Source: Ruminococcus_G sp050944415 (GTDB lineage Bacteria > Bacillota > Clostridia > Lachnospirales > Lachnospiraceae). From it: a stretch of DNA of 35,042 nt. Location: positions 1 to 35,042 of the forward strand of contig JBMNRA010000031.1 of assembly GCA_050944415.1 (NCBI GenBank), written 5' to 3'. The notes under the pieces were generated by a model, which was not told where the DNA came from, did no database searches, and saw nothing but the letters and a program-made list of their open reading frames with translations. Of this stretch, positions 22,437 to 29,609 are shown in pieces; positions within the stretch are counted from its first letter, which is position 1, and the number at the start of each line of letters is the position of its first letter. Both the position numbers and the translations under genes were made by a program.

Positions 22437-23522
22437 ATGAGAAGAAATAAGGGAAAAATTATGGGACTGATTTTTTCAGCCTTTGTTATAACAATGACCT
22501 GCACAGTTCCGGCGGAAGCCGCCGGATGGCAGCAGAATGATGCTGGATGGTGGTACGAGAAAGCAGACGGTACATGGCCGGAAAATGAGTGGGAACTGAT
22601 CGGAAACAGCTGGTACTATTTTAACGGCGCCGGCTACAGGGTGTCAGGATGGCAGCAGCTTGATGGCGGCTGGTATTATTTTGGAGAAGAGAATGACGGC
22701 AAACTAGAGACAAATGCCTGGGTGGATGATTATTACGTGGGGACAGACGGACGAATGCTGACAAATGCCTGGGTGGGAAATTATCAGGTGGATAAAGAAG
22801 GAAAGAAAATAGAAAGAGCTGTACGAAGAGAAAATGTACCGATAGATTCCATCGCGCTTTCAAAAGCAAAACTGGATCTGCAGAAGGAAGAGGCGGCAAA
22901 TCTTTATGTGAACTGTGAACCAGCCAACACAACTGATTTCAGACGTATTATCTGGAAAAGTTCCGATCCTTCCGTGGCATCTGTGTCCAGTGGAAAAGTT
23001 ATGGCCAGAGGAGAGGGAACAGCAGTGATAACTGCCAGAATCGGTCAGCGTACGGCACAATGTGAGGTGACAGTCTATGACAGCGCCGTCTGCCGGACAG
23101 CATTGTCTCTGATTGGAGATCAGTATATCTGGGGAGGAAACGGGCCTCAGGACGGGGGAGTGGACTGTTCTGGTCTTTTGATGTATGCATATACGCAAAA
23201 TGGATATGATTTTGGCGCGGACCTGAACGCAGACAATTTCGGAAAATACGGTCAGGAGATTACCCGGGAGGAATTAAGGCCTGGAGACGCTATCTGCTGT
23301 GTGTTTGGCAATGGAAAGTATCAGCATATTCTGCTGTATCTGGGAAATGATATGGTTATTGCCTCGGAAAGCGGCGGAGCCGCCGTATGCACTGCGGGCC
23401 TGGAATGTTTTCAGCATGAGCGGGGAACGAAATGTAATTGCCGTGTGGTGAAAAGGCCATTGAACGACAATGACTTGAAAGACGCCAGATTTGTCCGGAT
23501 GGACGCTTATTATAAAGGCTGA
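22437..23522 (+). CDS. secreted NlpC/P60 cell-wall hydrolase with choline-binding-type repeats and a Big2 domain
   Basis: A 361-residue exported enzyme. Signal peptide: residues 1-28 (ending AEAA). Residues about 29-120 are aromatic CW-binding-type repeats (GWQQNDAGWWYEKADG, NSWYYFNGAG, GGWYYFGEE) that attach proteins to wall polymers. About 135-215 is a bacterial Ig-like Big2 domain (KLDLQKEEA, WKSSDPSVASVSSGKVMARG). About 217-345 is the NlpC/P60 catalytic domain: VDCSGLLMYAY with the nucleophile cysteine, and QHILLYLG with the histidine. Family members cleave gamma-D-Glu-diamino acid bonds in peptidoglycan stems. The gene is divergent from tRNA-Ala, and GAAGGGG precedes the ATG. Confidence 0.9.
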   Translation: MRRNKGKIMGLIFSAFVITMTCTVPAEAAGWQQNDAGWWYEKADGTWPENEWELIGNSWYYFNGAGYRVSGWQQLDGGWYYFGEENDGKLETNAWVDDYYVGTDGRMLTNAWVGNYQVDKEGKKIERAVRRENVPIDSIALSKAKLDLQKEEAANLYVNCEPANTTDFRRIIWKSSDPSVASVSSGKVMARGEGTAVITARIGQRTAQCEVTVYDSAVCRTALSLIGDQYIWGGNGPQDGGVDCSGLLMYAYTQNGYDFGADLNADNFGKYGQEITREELRPGDAICCVFGNGKYQHILLYLGNDMVIASESGGAAVCTAGLECFQHERGTKCNCRVVKRPLNDNDLKDARFVRMDAYYKG

Positions 23523-23574
23523 CCAGGGAGCAGATTCTGTAAACAGGATTACATCAGAGGAAGAAGGATGGAAA

Positions 23575-24348
23575 ATGAAAATTGCATTTGTAACGGGCGC
23601 TTCCAGCGGACTGGGAAGAGAGTTCGTTCTGGAAATTGCCGGAAAAGAAAAAGAGATTGAAGAAATCTGGGCAGTAGCCAGGCGCAGGGAACGGCTGCTT
23701 GAGCTGAAAGAGGAATGTCCGGTACCCGTCCGGATTTTTCCGCTGGATCTGACCAGGGAGGAGTCTATAGATGAGCTGGAAAATCGGCTGAATGAAGAAA
23801 AGCCTGAGATAAAAATTCTGGTGAATGCGGCGGGATTTGGAAAAATAGGAGACTATCCGGATATTTCGCGAAAAGAAAACATGAAAATGATCGATCTGAA
23901 CTGTCGGGCTGCGGTAGCGGTGACGATGATTTCCGTTCCTTATATGAGAAAAGGCGGGAGAATTCTGGAAATCTGTTCCACGGCTGCCTTTCAGCCGTTC
24001 CCATGTCTGAATGTGTATGCGGCAACCAAGGCTTTTCTGTATCGTTACAGCCGCGCTCTCCGGCGGGAACTGATGGGCAGGGGAATTCTGGTGACAGCTG
24101 TCTGTCCGTACTGGATTAAAGATACGGAATTTATACCTGTGGCGAAGGAGACAGAAGGAAAGAAGGTCATACGTCATTTCCTTTTAGCTTCCCGGGTGCG
24201 CAGGGTGACGAAATGGGCTCTTCTGGATAGCAGGCTGGGGATGGCGGTTTCCACACCGGGCCCTGTCTGCATGGTTCATCGTATCAGTGCGAAATTTCTG
24301 CCTTCATGGCTGATGATGGACATATGGGAAATTCTGCGCAGACTGTAG
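23575..24348 (+). CDS. short-chain dehydrogenase/reductase (SDR)
   Basis: A 257-residue NAD(P)-dependent oxidoreductase. Rossmann motif TGASSGLG (residues 7-14), an Arg-rich ARRRERL after the second strand that suggests NADP, NAAGFG (about 84), a catalytic Ser in ICSTAAF (about 130) and YAATK (Tyr-x-x-x-Lys, about 144). ATG 23575 is chosen because the family starts directly with KIAFVTGASS and an AGAAGGA run precedes it; a longer in-frame ORF reaches back to 23491 inside the previous gene. Substrate unknown. It may share a transcript with the NlpC/P60 gene 52 bases upstream. Confidence 0.88.
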   Translation: MKIAFVTGASSGLGREFVLEIAGKEKEIEEIWAVARRRERLLELKEECPVPVRIFPLDLTREESIDELENRLNEEKPEIKILVNAAGFGKIGDYPDISRKENMKMIDLNCRAAVAVTMISVPYMRKGGRILEICSTAAFQPFPCLNVYAATKAFLYRYSRALRRELMGRGILVTAVCPYWIKDTEFIPVAKETEGKKVIRHFLLASRVRRVTKWALLDSRLGMAVSTPGPVCMVHRISAKFLPSWLMMDIWEILRRL

Positions 24349-24429
24349 TGAAAAAATCCCGGTAAATACTTTACTCTTTTATTTGATTGTCAACGTATCA
24401 TGGGTGCAGCGGTTGTCAAAAGAGGGATA

Positions 24430-24457
24430 ACTGAAAAGAGGTTTTCGTCATAAGATA
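24430..24457 (+). promoter_or_regulatory. possible mother-cell sporulation promoter (sigma-K/E-like)
   Basis: AC (24430-24431), 17 bases, CATAAGATA (24449-24457), matching AC-16/17-CATAnnnTA. It is 29 bases before the TPR glycosyltransferase start, in a gap with no good sigma-A promoter. Confidence 0.45.
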
Positions 24458-24485
24458 GTGTTGAAGACAAAGAAAGAATAAAAAA

Positions 24486-25568
24486 TTGATATCTATCAGT
24501 TTATGTATGATTGTAAAGGATGAGGAGATGACGCTGGAGCGGTGTCTGGACAGCGTAAAAAACGCTGTGGATGAAATCGTGATTGTAGATACTGGATCTC
24601 GGGACAAAACGAAAGACATTGCCGGGGCATACACCGGAAAGGTATATGATTACCCCTGGCGGGATGATTTTTCAGCGGCCCGGAATTATTCCCTGTCTCT
24701 GGCGGAAAAAGAGTATTGTATGTGGCTGGATGCAGATGATGTGTTTCCTGCTGGCAGCGTGGCAAGGCTGCAGGAGCTGAAAGAAACACTGGTGAAAACT
24801 GTTGATATGGTTATGATGCCCTATGAAATTGCCTTTGACGGACAGGGAAATCCCACATTTAGATACTATAGAGAAAGAATTGTTAGAAATAATGGAAAAT
24901 TTCGTTTTGTGGGCAGAGTACATGAGGTAATTCCCATTTCGGGCAGTATCTGTTATGCTGATATTCCGATCCATCACAGGAAATTAAAGGAAAATGCGGG
25001 AAAAAGAAATCTGAGGATCTATCAGAAGATGGAAAGGGAAGGCGAGGCTTTCGATGCGAGGGCTCTGTATTATTATGGAAAGGAGCTGCTGATACACAAA
25101 GAGTACGAAAAAAGCATCAATATTTTGGAAACTTTTCTGGAAAGAGAAGACGGATGGGTTGAGAATAAAATTGACGCGGCCAGACAGCTGGCATTCTGTT
25201 ATGAAAAAATGAATGAAAAAGAAAAGAAACTGCGTGCCCTGCTGCGCAGTCTGGAATATGACGTTCCAAGAGCCGAAACCTGCTGCGAGCTGGGAAGACA
25301 TTTTCTGGAAAGGGAAAAGTATGAAACAGCGGTTTACTGGTACCGGCAGGCTATGGAAGCGCCCAGAAATCTGGAAGCAGGAGCCTTTGTGCAGGAAGAA
25401 TGTTATGGTTTTTTGCCTGCGATTTCTTTATGTGTCTGTTACGATCGCCTGGGCGATCTGAAACAGGCAGAATATTATAATGAGCTGGCTGGAACATATC
25501 AGCCTGGATCCCATTATTATCTTCAGAATAAGGAATATTTTTCTGGGAGAAAAGCAGTGACCCCGTAA
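24486..25568 (+). CDS. family 2 glycosyltransferase with TPR repeats, partner of the collagen-like protein
   Basis: A 360-residue protein. The N-terminal GT2 domain shows SLCMIVKDEEMTLERCL (residues 5-21), VDTGSRDKT (about 34), DYPWRDDFSAARN and the metal-binding WLDADD (about 81). From about residue 190 to 345 it is helical with TPR-like repeats (ALYYYGKELLIHKEYEKSI, AVYWYRQAME, RLGDLKQAEYYNELAG). Such fused transferases often sit beside genes for serine/threonine-rich or collagen-like surface proteins and glycosylate them; here the BclA-like gene starts 48 bases downstream. The start is TTG at 24486; the residues that follow match the normal start of the family, but the ribosome site is weak. 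A sigma-K-like promoter precedes it, which would place expression in the mother cell. Confidence 0.82.
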   Translation: MISISLCMIVKDEEMTLERCLDSVKNAVDEIVIVDTGSRDKTKDIAGAYTGKVYDYPWRDDFSAARNYSLSLAEKEYCMWLDADDVFPAGSVARLQELKETLVKTVDMVMMPYEIAFDGQGNPTFRYYRERIVRNNGKFRFVGRVHEVIPISGSICYADIPIHHRKLKENAGKRNLRIYQKMEREGEAFDARALYYYGKELLIHKEYEKSINILETFLEREDGWVENKIDAARQLAFCYEKMNEKEKKLRALLRSLEYDVPRAETCCELGRHFLEREKYETAVYWYRQAMEAPRNLEAGAFVQEECYGFLPAISLCVCYDRLGDLKQAEYYNELAGTYQPGSHYYLQNKEYFSGRKAVTP

Positions 25569-25586
25569 GGAATATGACATATATTA
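25560..25586 (+). promoter_or_regulatory. possible mother-cell sporulation promoter (sigma-K/E-like)
   Basis: AC (25560-25561), 16 bases, CATATATTA (25578-25586), matching AC-16/17-CATAnnnTA. It lies just before the collagen-like gene, overlapping the end of the glycosyltransferase gene. Confidence 0.45.
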
Positions 25587-25616
25587 TAGAGAAATTAATT
25601 AATCAGGAGAATCCAT

Positions 25617-26459
25617 ATGGCATGGTTTAATAGAAAAGAAGATGAACTTCAGGAGCAGAATACCAGATGTGGCTGCCATCCGAAGCCACCCTGCCCTTGC
25701 CCGGCGACGGGGCCAGCAGGTCCGACGGGAGCGACAGGTCCGACAGGCGTGACAGGTCCAACGGGAGCGACAGGTCCGACAGGTGTGACAGGTCCGACGG
25801 GAGCGACAGGTCCCACAGGTGTGACAGGTCCAACGGGAGCGACAGGTCCCACAGGTGTGACAGGTCCGACGGGAGCGACAGGTCCGACAGGCGTGACAGG
25901 TCCGACAGGTGTGACGGGTCCCACAGGTCCGACAGGCGTGACAGGTCCCACAGGTGTGACGGGAGCGACAGGTCCGACAGGTGTGACGGGTCCCACAGGT
26001 CCGACAGGCGTGACAGGTCCCACAGGAACAGCCGCTGCAACGGAACTTCTGGCAGCATATTCCACACCTTCGTCTCCGGGAACTGCAGGCCAGCCCCTGG
26101 TTTTTGATCAGAATGCGGTGGTTTCCGGTTCAGGCATATCCCATACACCGGGAAGCGGAGTGTTTACAGTCAACAGTCCAGGGTTATATGCGGTAACATT
26201 CCATGGCAATGCCGCACCGGCTTCCGGCGTAAATTTCCCGCTGACGGTTACGTTTGATCTGGAATTAAACGGTACGTCGGTTCCGGGAGCACTGGCGTCT
26301 CATACTTTCCACACCACATCCGATACGGCTACGCTTTCTTTTAATTTTCCGGTAGAAATATCTTCTGCACCTTCTACTCTGGAAGTGGTGGCACAAGGTG
26401 GTAATTTTACCTATACGGCAATATCACTTACCATTTACAAAATAAGCAGCGAGTCTTAA
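25617..26459 (+). CDS. BclA-like collagen-repeat exosporium/surface glycoprotein
   Basis: A 280-residue protein of the BclA type. Residues 1-31 form a short N-terminal region with a Cys-Pro cluster (CGCHPKPPCPC) and no signal peptide, which fits assembly onto spores from inside the mother cell. Residues 32 to about 138 are some 35 uninterrupted Gly-X-Y triplets, nearly all GPT, GAT or GVT; the many threonines are likely O-glycosylation sites. Residues about 140-280 resemble the BclA C-terminal trimerising (C1q/TNF-like) domain: AAYSTPSSPGTAGQPLVFDQ, SGVFTVNSPGLYAVTF and a final FTYTAISLTIYKI. AGGAG precedes the ATG. Function: filament or nap protein on the spore surface; a vegetative surface protein is the alternative. 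Confidence 0.88.
   Translation: MAWFNRKEDELQEQNTRCGCHPKPPCPCPATGPAGPTGATGPTGVTGPTGATGPTGVTGPTGATGPTGVTGPTGATGPTGVTGPTGATGPTGVTGPTGVTGPTGPTGVTGPTGVTGATGPTGVTGPTGPTGVTGPTGTAAATELLAAYSTPSSPGTAGQPLVFDQNAVVSGSGISHTPGSGVFTVNSPGLYAVTFHGNAAPASGVNFPLTVTFDLELNGTSVPGALASHTFHTTSDTATLSFNFPVEISSAPSTLEVVAQGGNFTYTAISLTIYKISSES
25710..26030 (+). repeat. collagen-coding tandem repeat, 36-bp units
   Basis: The Gly-X-Y region is built of 18- and 36-bp units around GGTCCGACGGGAGCGACA alternating with GGTCCGACAGGTGTGACA. The first part is very regular; the last third is rearranged. Such tracts change length by slippage. Confidence 0.9.
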
Positions 26460-26465
26460 CAACCG

Positions 26466-26504
26466 GGCTTTGCCTGATCACAAAGATCAGGCAAAGCCTG
26501 TTTT
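26466..26504 (+). terminator. strong terminator of the collagen-like gene
   Basis: GGCTTTGCCTGATC (26466-26479) pairs perfectly with GATCAGGCAAAGCC (26485-26498) across a five-base loop, followed by TGTTTT. It begins six bases after the stop codon. Confidence 0.88.
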
Positions 26505-26528
26505 AGAAAGACGAAGCGGGATATTTGC

Positions 26529-26556
26529 TTGACTTTGAGGGGGAATGGCATATAAT
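26529..26556 (+). promoter_or_regulatory. sigma-A promoter of the zinc-ribbon protein gene
   Basis: TTGACT (26529-26534), 16 bases, TATAAT (26551-26556), 63 bases before the start codon. Confidence 0.75.
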
Positions 26557-26619
26557 AAAATCAGGAATTTAGGAATAACATCCGATGTCTGTAAAGAAAA
26601 ATGAAAAGGGGAGAAAAAA

Positions 26620-27843
26620 ATGGCGAAATTTTGTACCAGATGCGGGAAACCGTTAATAGACGGACAGCCTTGCGAATGTACCAGACCGAAGATTCATCCG
26701 CAGGGAGATCAGGATGATGAAACAGTCATGCTGAAAGAGCAGCAGGATGCATCCGCGGATACTCAGTCTCAGAATCATGACCAAGAGGAAAAGCGTCAGG
26801 CAGATCCATATGTGAATCAACAGCAGGGTAACCCCTACATGAATCAGCAGCAAGGCAATCCCTACATGAATCAGCAGCAGGGGAATCCCTATATGGGCCA
26901 GCAGCAGGGTAACCCCTATATGGGCCAGCAGCAGGGGAATCCCTATATGGGCCAGCAGCAAGGCAATCCCTACATGAATCAGCAGCAGGGGAATCCCTAT
27001 ATGGGTCAGCAGCAGGGTAACCCCTATATGGGCCAGCAGCAGGGGAATCCCTATATGGGCCAGCAGCAAGGCAATCCCTACATGAATCAGCAGCAAGGCA
27101 ATCCTTATATGGGCCAGCAGCAGGGTAACCCTTATATGAATCAGCAGCAGAGCGGTCCTTACGGCAATCCCCAGGGGAATTTCAACAGTCAGTGGTTTCA
27201 GGAAAAAACAGGACGCTTTGTAAAAAATACGAAAAATATGTTTGCGGAAATTCCGCCGCTGATTACCCGGCCGGATACGACGATGAAGAGACTTTGCGAC
27301 AGCAACAGCAATGTTATGGGGTTGGAAATGGTAGGTTTGAAGGCAGTGGTATGTCTTCTGATCAGTCTTTTTCTTGTATCCAGAATCAGGAGTATGATGG
27401 GAGGATTTTTTGATTTTCCCGTATTTCGTATGATTATATTCATATTGATACTGACCGTAGGATTCGCCTACATGCAGGCAGCTATTTTCAAAGGGACAGT
27501 GACTCTTTTCAAAGGGGATACTACCATACATAAAATGATGACGGCAGTGGGCTTTGGTGCTTTTGTGGACAGCGTAATGTTGCTTCTGACAGCATTATTT
27601 ATCATGTCTTTTCCGAAATTTGCCATTGTACTGCTGTGTATCCTGTCATTGATCAGCTTCTGCTTTTATTTAAGAGGATATGAGCACGCTGTTAAAATGC
27701 AGTCAGACAGAAAAGTGTACTGCTTTATCGTGGCACAGGTTCTGACAGTGGCGGCTATCGCGCTTGTTCTGTATATCGTTCTGCCGATTATTTTTGATCT
27801 GCCGGTACGGGATATGGAAGATTTGTTGGAAAGTTTTATGTAA
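26620..27843 (+). CDS. zinc-ribbon membrane protein with NPYMxQQQG repeats (Yip1-like membrane part)
   Basis: A 407-residue protein in three parts. Residues 1-22 are a small zinc ribbon (CTRCGKPLIDGQPCEC). After an acidic linker, about residues 62-177 consist of thirteen 9-residue repeats of the NPYMGQQQG type. From about residue 245 to 405 there are five hydrophobic segments (near 243-262, 270-292, 312-338, 342-356, 374-393) arranged like Yip1-type or similar small membrane domains. The stretch at 205-235 (PPLITRPDTTMKRLCD) leads into the membrane part. The ribbon and repeats face the cytoplasm if no signal peptide is used. I do not know the function; such ribbon-plus-membrane proteins are common in Clostridia. 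GGGGAGAAAAAA precedes the ATG. Confidence 0.8.
   Translation: MAKFCTRCGKPLIDGQPCECTRPKIHPQGDQDDETVMLKEQQDASADTQSQNHDQEEKRQADPYVNQQQGNPYMNQQQGNPYMNQQQGNPYMGQQQGNPYMGQQQGNPYMGQQQGNPYMNQQQGNPYMGQQQGNPYMGQQQGNPYMGQQQGNPYMNQQQGNPYMGQQQGNPYMNQQQSGPYGNPQGNFNSQWFQEKTGRFVKNTKNMFAEIPPLITRPDTTMKRLCDSNSNVMGLEMVGLKAVVCLLISLFLVSRIRSMMGGFFDFPVFRMIIFILILTVGFAYMQAAIFKGTVTLFKGDTTIHKMMTAVGFGAFVDSVMLLLTALFIMSFPKFAIVLLCILSLISFCFYLRGYEHAVKMQSDRKVYCFIVAQVLTVAAIALVLYIVLPIIFDLPVRDMEDLLESFM
26803..27150 (+). repeat. 27-bp tandem repeat with a 108-bp higher-order duplication
   Basis: Thirteen 27-bp units encode PYMxQQQGN. Units with Asn and Gly at the variable place follow the order N-G-G-G-N-G-G-G-N, because a 108-bp block is present twice in tandem (26863-26970 and 26971-27078) with only one base difference that I could find. 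This points to a recent duplication. Confidence 0.92.
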
Positions 27844-27849
27844 GACCCT

Positions 27850-27877
27850 TTGACAACGGGAAATTTTATGGTATGAT
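27850..27877 (+). promoter_or_regulatory. sigma-A promoter of glnS
   Basis: TTGACA (27850-27855), 16 bases, TATGAT (27872-27877), beginning six bases after the previous stop codon. Transcription would start near 27884. Confidence 0.8.
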
Positions 27878-27892
27878 ATAAAAGATTAGCGT

Positions 27893-27919
27893 TGAGTCGC
27901 CTGCATAACAGGCGGCTCA
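27893..27919 (+). other. hairpin in the glnS 5' leader
   Basis: TGAGTCGCCTG (27893-27903), loop CATAA, CAGGCGGCTCA (27909-27919) pair over 11 bp with one G-U. It lies about nine bases from the predicted transcript start, has no T tract, and ends 11 bases before the ribosome site. It could protect the 5' end or respond to a factor. No T-box consensus was found, and the leader is too short for one. Confidence 0.6.
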
Positions 27920-27944
27920 GTTTGCACCTGAGGAGGAATTGTAC

Positions 27945-29609
27945 GTGGAAAAAGAGACGGTTTCCAGAAATTTTATTGAACAGATTATTGACCAGGATCT
28001 GGCTGAAGGCAAGTATGAAACAATATGTACCCGGTTTCCGCCGGAACCTAATGGCTATCTTCATATTGGCCATGCCAAATCCATACTTTTAAATTATGGT
28101 CTGGCGCAGCAGTACCATGGAAAATTCAACCTGCGATTTGATGATACCAATCCAACCAAGGAAAAAGAAGAGTTTGTAGATTCCATTAAAGAAGATGTAG
28201 CCTGGCTGGGTGCGGACTGGGAGGACCGGCTGTATTTCGCATCGGATTATTTTCAGCAGATGTATGAAGCGGCGGTAAAACTGATAAAAAAAGGAAAGGC
28301 CTTTGTCTGTCAGCTGTCGGCGGAAGAGATACGGGAATACAGAGGAACCCTTACGGAGCCGGGAAAGAACAGTCCTTACCGAGACAGAAGTACGGAAGAA
28401 AATCTGCGCCTCTTTGAAGAGATGAAAGCCGGGAAATATGAAGACGGGGCGATGGTGCTTCGTGCCAAAATCGATATGGCTTCTCCCAACATTAATATGA
28501 GGGATCCGGTTATCTACCGTGTGGCGCATATGACTCACCACAATACGGGAGACGCTTGGTGTATCTATCCCATGTATGATTTTGCGCATCCCATTGAAGA
28601 CGCTATAGAGGGCGTTACCCATTCGATCTGCACGCTGGAATTTGAGGATCACAGACCGCTGTATGACTGGGTGGTAAGGGAGCTGGAATATGAGAAGCCG
28701 CCGAAACAGATAGAGTTTGCCAAGCTTTATCTGACCAATGTGGTAACAGGAAAACGGTACATCAAAAAACTGGTGGAAGATGGTATTGTGGACGGATGGG
28801 ATGATCCGCGGCTGGTATCTATTGCGGCGCTCAGAAGAAGGGGATTTACGCCTGAATCCATTCGAATGTTTGTGGAGCTGTGCGGCGTTTCCAAGGCAAA
28901 CAGTTCCGTTGATTATGCCATGCTGGAGTATTGTATCCGGGAAGATCTGAAGATGAAACGTCCCAGAGTGATGGCGGTGTTAAATCCCATCAGGCTGGTA
29001 ATTGATAACTATCCGGAAGGCCAGGTGGAATATTTTGATGTGCCCAACAATATGGAAAATGAAGAGTTGGGTACCAGAAAGGTTCCTTTTGCAAGAGAAC
29101 TTTATATTGAACGGGAAGATTTTATGGAAGAGCCGCCGAAAAAATATTTCCGTCTGTTTCCGGGAAATGAAGTCCGTCTTATGAATGCGTATTTTGTCAA
29201 ATGCGAAAGCTTTGTGAAAAATGCGAAAGGTGAAGTTACAGAAGTTCACTGCACTTACGATCCGCAGACGCGCAGCGGCAGCGGTTTTACGGGAAGAAAG
29301 GTGAAAGGAACCATTCACTGGGTGGCAGCTGACACTGCAGTAAAAGCGGAAGTAAGATTGTATGAAAATATTATTGATGAGGAAAAAGGCGTATACAATG
29401 AGGATGGATCCTTGAACCTGAATCCCAATTCGCTCACTGTTTTAAAGAACTGTTATCTGGAGCCGTCGCTGGCGGATGCTAAAGCCTATGACAGTTTCCA
29501 GTTTGTGAGAAACGGATATTTCTGTGTGGATTCCAAGGATTCCGGCAAAGATGGACTGGTATTTAACAGAATCGTATCGCTGAAAAGCTCTTTTAAGTTA
29601 CCAAAATGA
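27945..29609 (+). CDS. glnS: glutaminyl-tRNA synthetase
   Basis: Class I synthetase that charges tRNA-Gln, 554 residues. FPPEPNGYLHIGHAKS (HIGH motif, about residues 30-45), RFDDTNP (about 65), the class signature HHNTGDAWCIYPMYDFAHP, and the anticodon-binding beta barrels in the C-terminal third identify GlnRS. The KMSKS-equivalent loop, VMSKR in the Escherichia coli enzyme, reads VTGKR here, before the conserved DGWDDPRL. GTG 27945 has AGGAGG eight bases upstream and is preferred to the TTG at 27939. The stop codon overlaps the start of the next gene (ATGA). Confidence 0.93.
   Translation: MEKETVSRNFIEQIIDQDLAEGKYETICTRFPPEPNGYLHIGHAKSILLNYGLAQQYHGKFNLRFDDTNPTKEKEEFVDSIKEDVAWLGADWEDRLYFASDYFQQMYEAAVKLIKKGKAFVCQLSAEEIREYRGTLTEPGKNSPYRDRSTEENLRLFEEMKAGKYEDGAMVLRAKIDMASPNINMRDPVIYRVAHMTHHNTGDAWCIYPMYDFAHPIEDAIEGVTHSICTLEFEDHRPLYDWVVRELEYEKPPKQIEFAKLYLTNVVTGKRYIKKLVEDGIVDGWDDPRLVSIAALRRRGFTPESIRMFVELCGVSKANSSVDYAMLEYCIREDLKMKRPRVMAVLNPIRLVIDNYPEGQVEYFDVPNNMENEELGTRKVPFARELYIEREDFMEEPPKKYFRLFPGNEVRLMNAYFVKCESFVKNAKGEVTEVHCTYDPQTRSGSGFTGRKVKGTIHWVAADTAVKAEVRLYENIIDEEKGVYNEDGSLNLNPNSLTVLKNCYLEPSLADAKAYDSFQFVRNGYFCVDSKDSGKDGLVFNRIVSLKSSFKLPK

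Noticed and set aside
25710..26030. CRISPR-like array
   Set aside because: The units are adjacent, in frame and code for Gly-X-Y triplets; there are no unique spacers and no cas genes.
25649..26148. Long minus-strand and out-of-frame ORFs across the collagen repeat
   Set aside because: They are low-complexity products of reading the Gly-X-Y repeat in other frames. The plus-strand frame has the ribosome site and a folded C-terminal domain.
18580..27944. T-box riboswitch upstream of cysS or glnS
   Set aside because: cysS overlaps ispF and has no leader, the glnS leader is about 60 bases, and no T-box core sequence was seen in either place.
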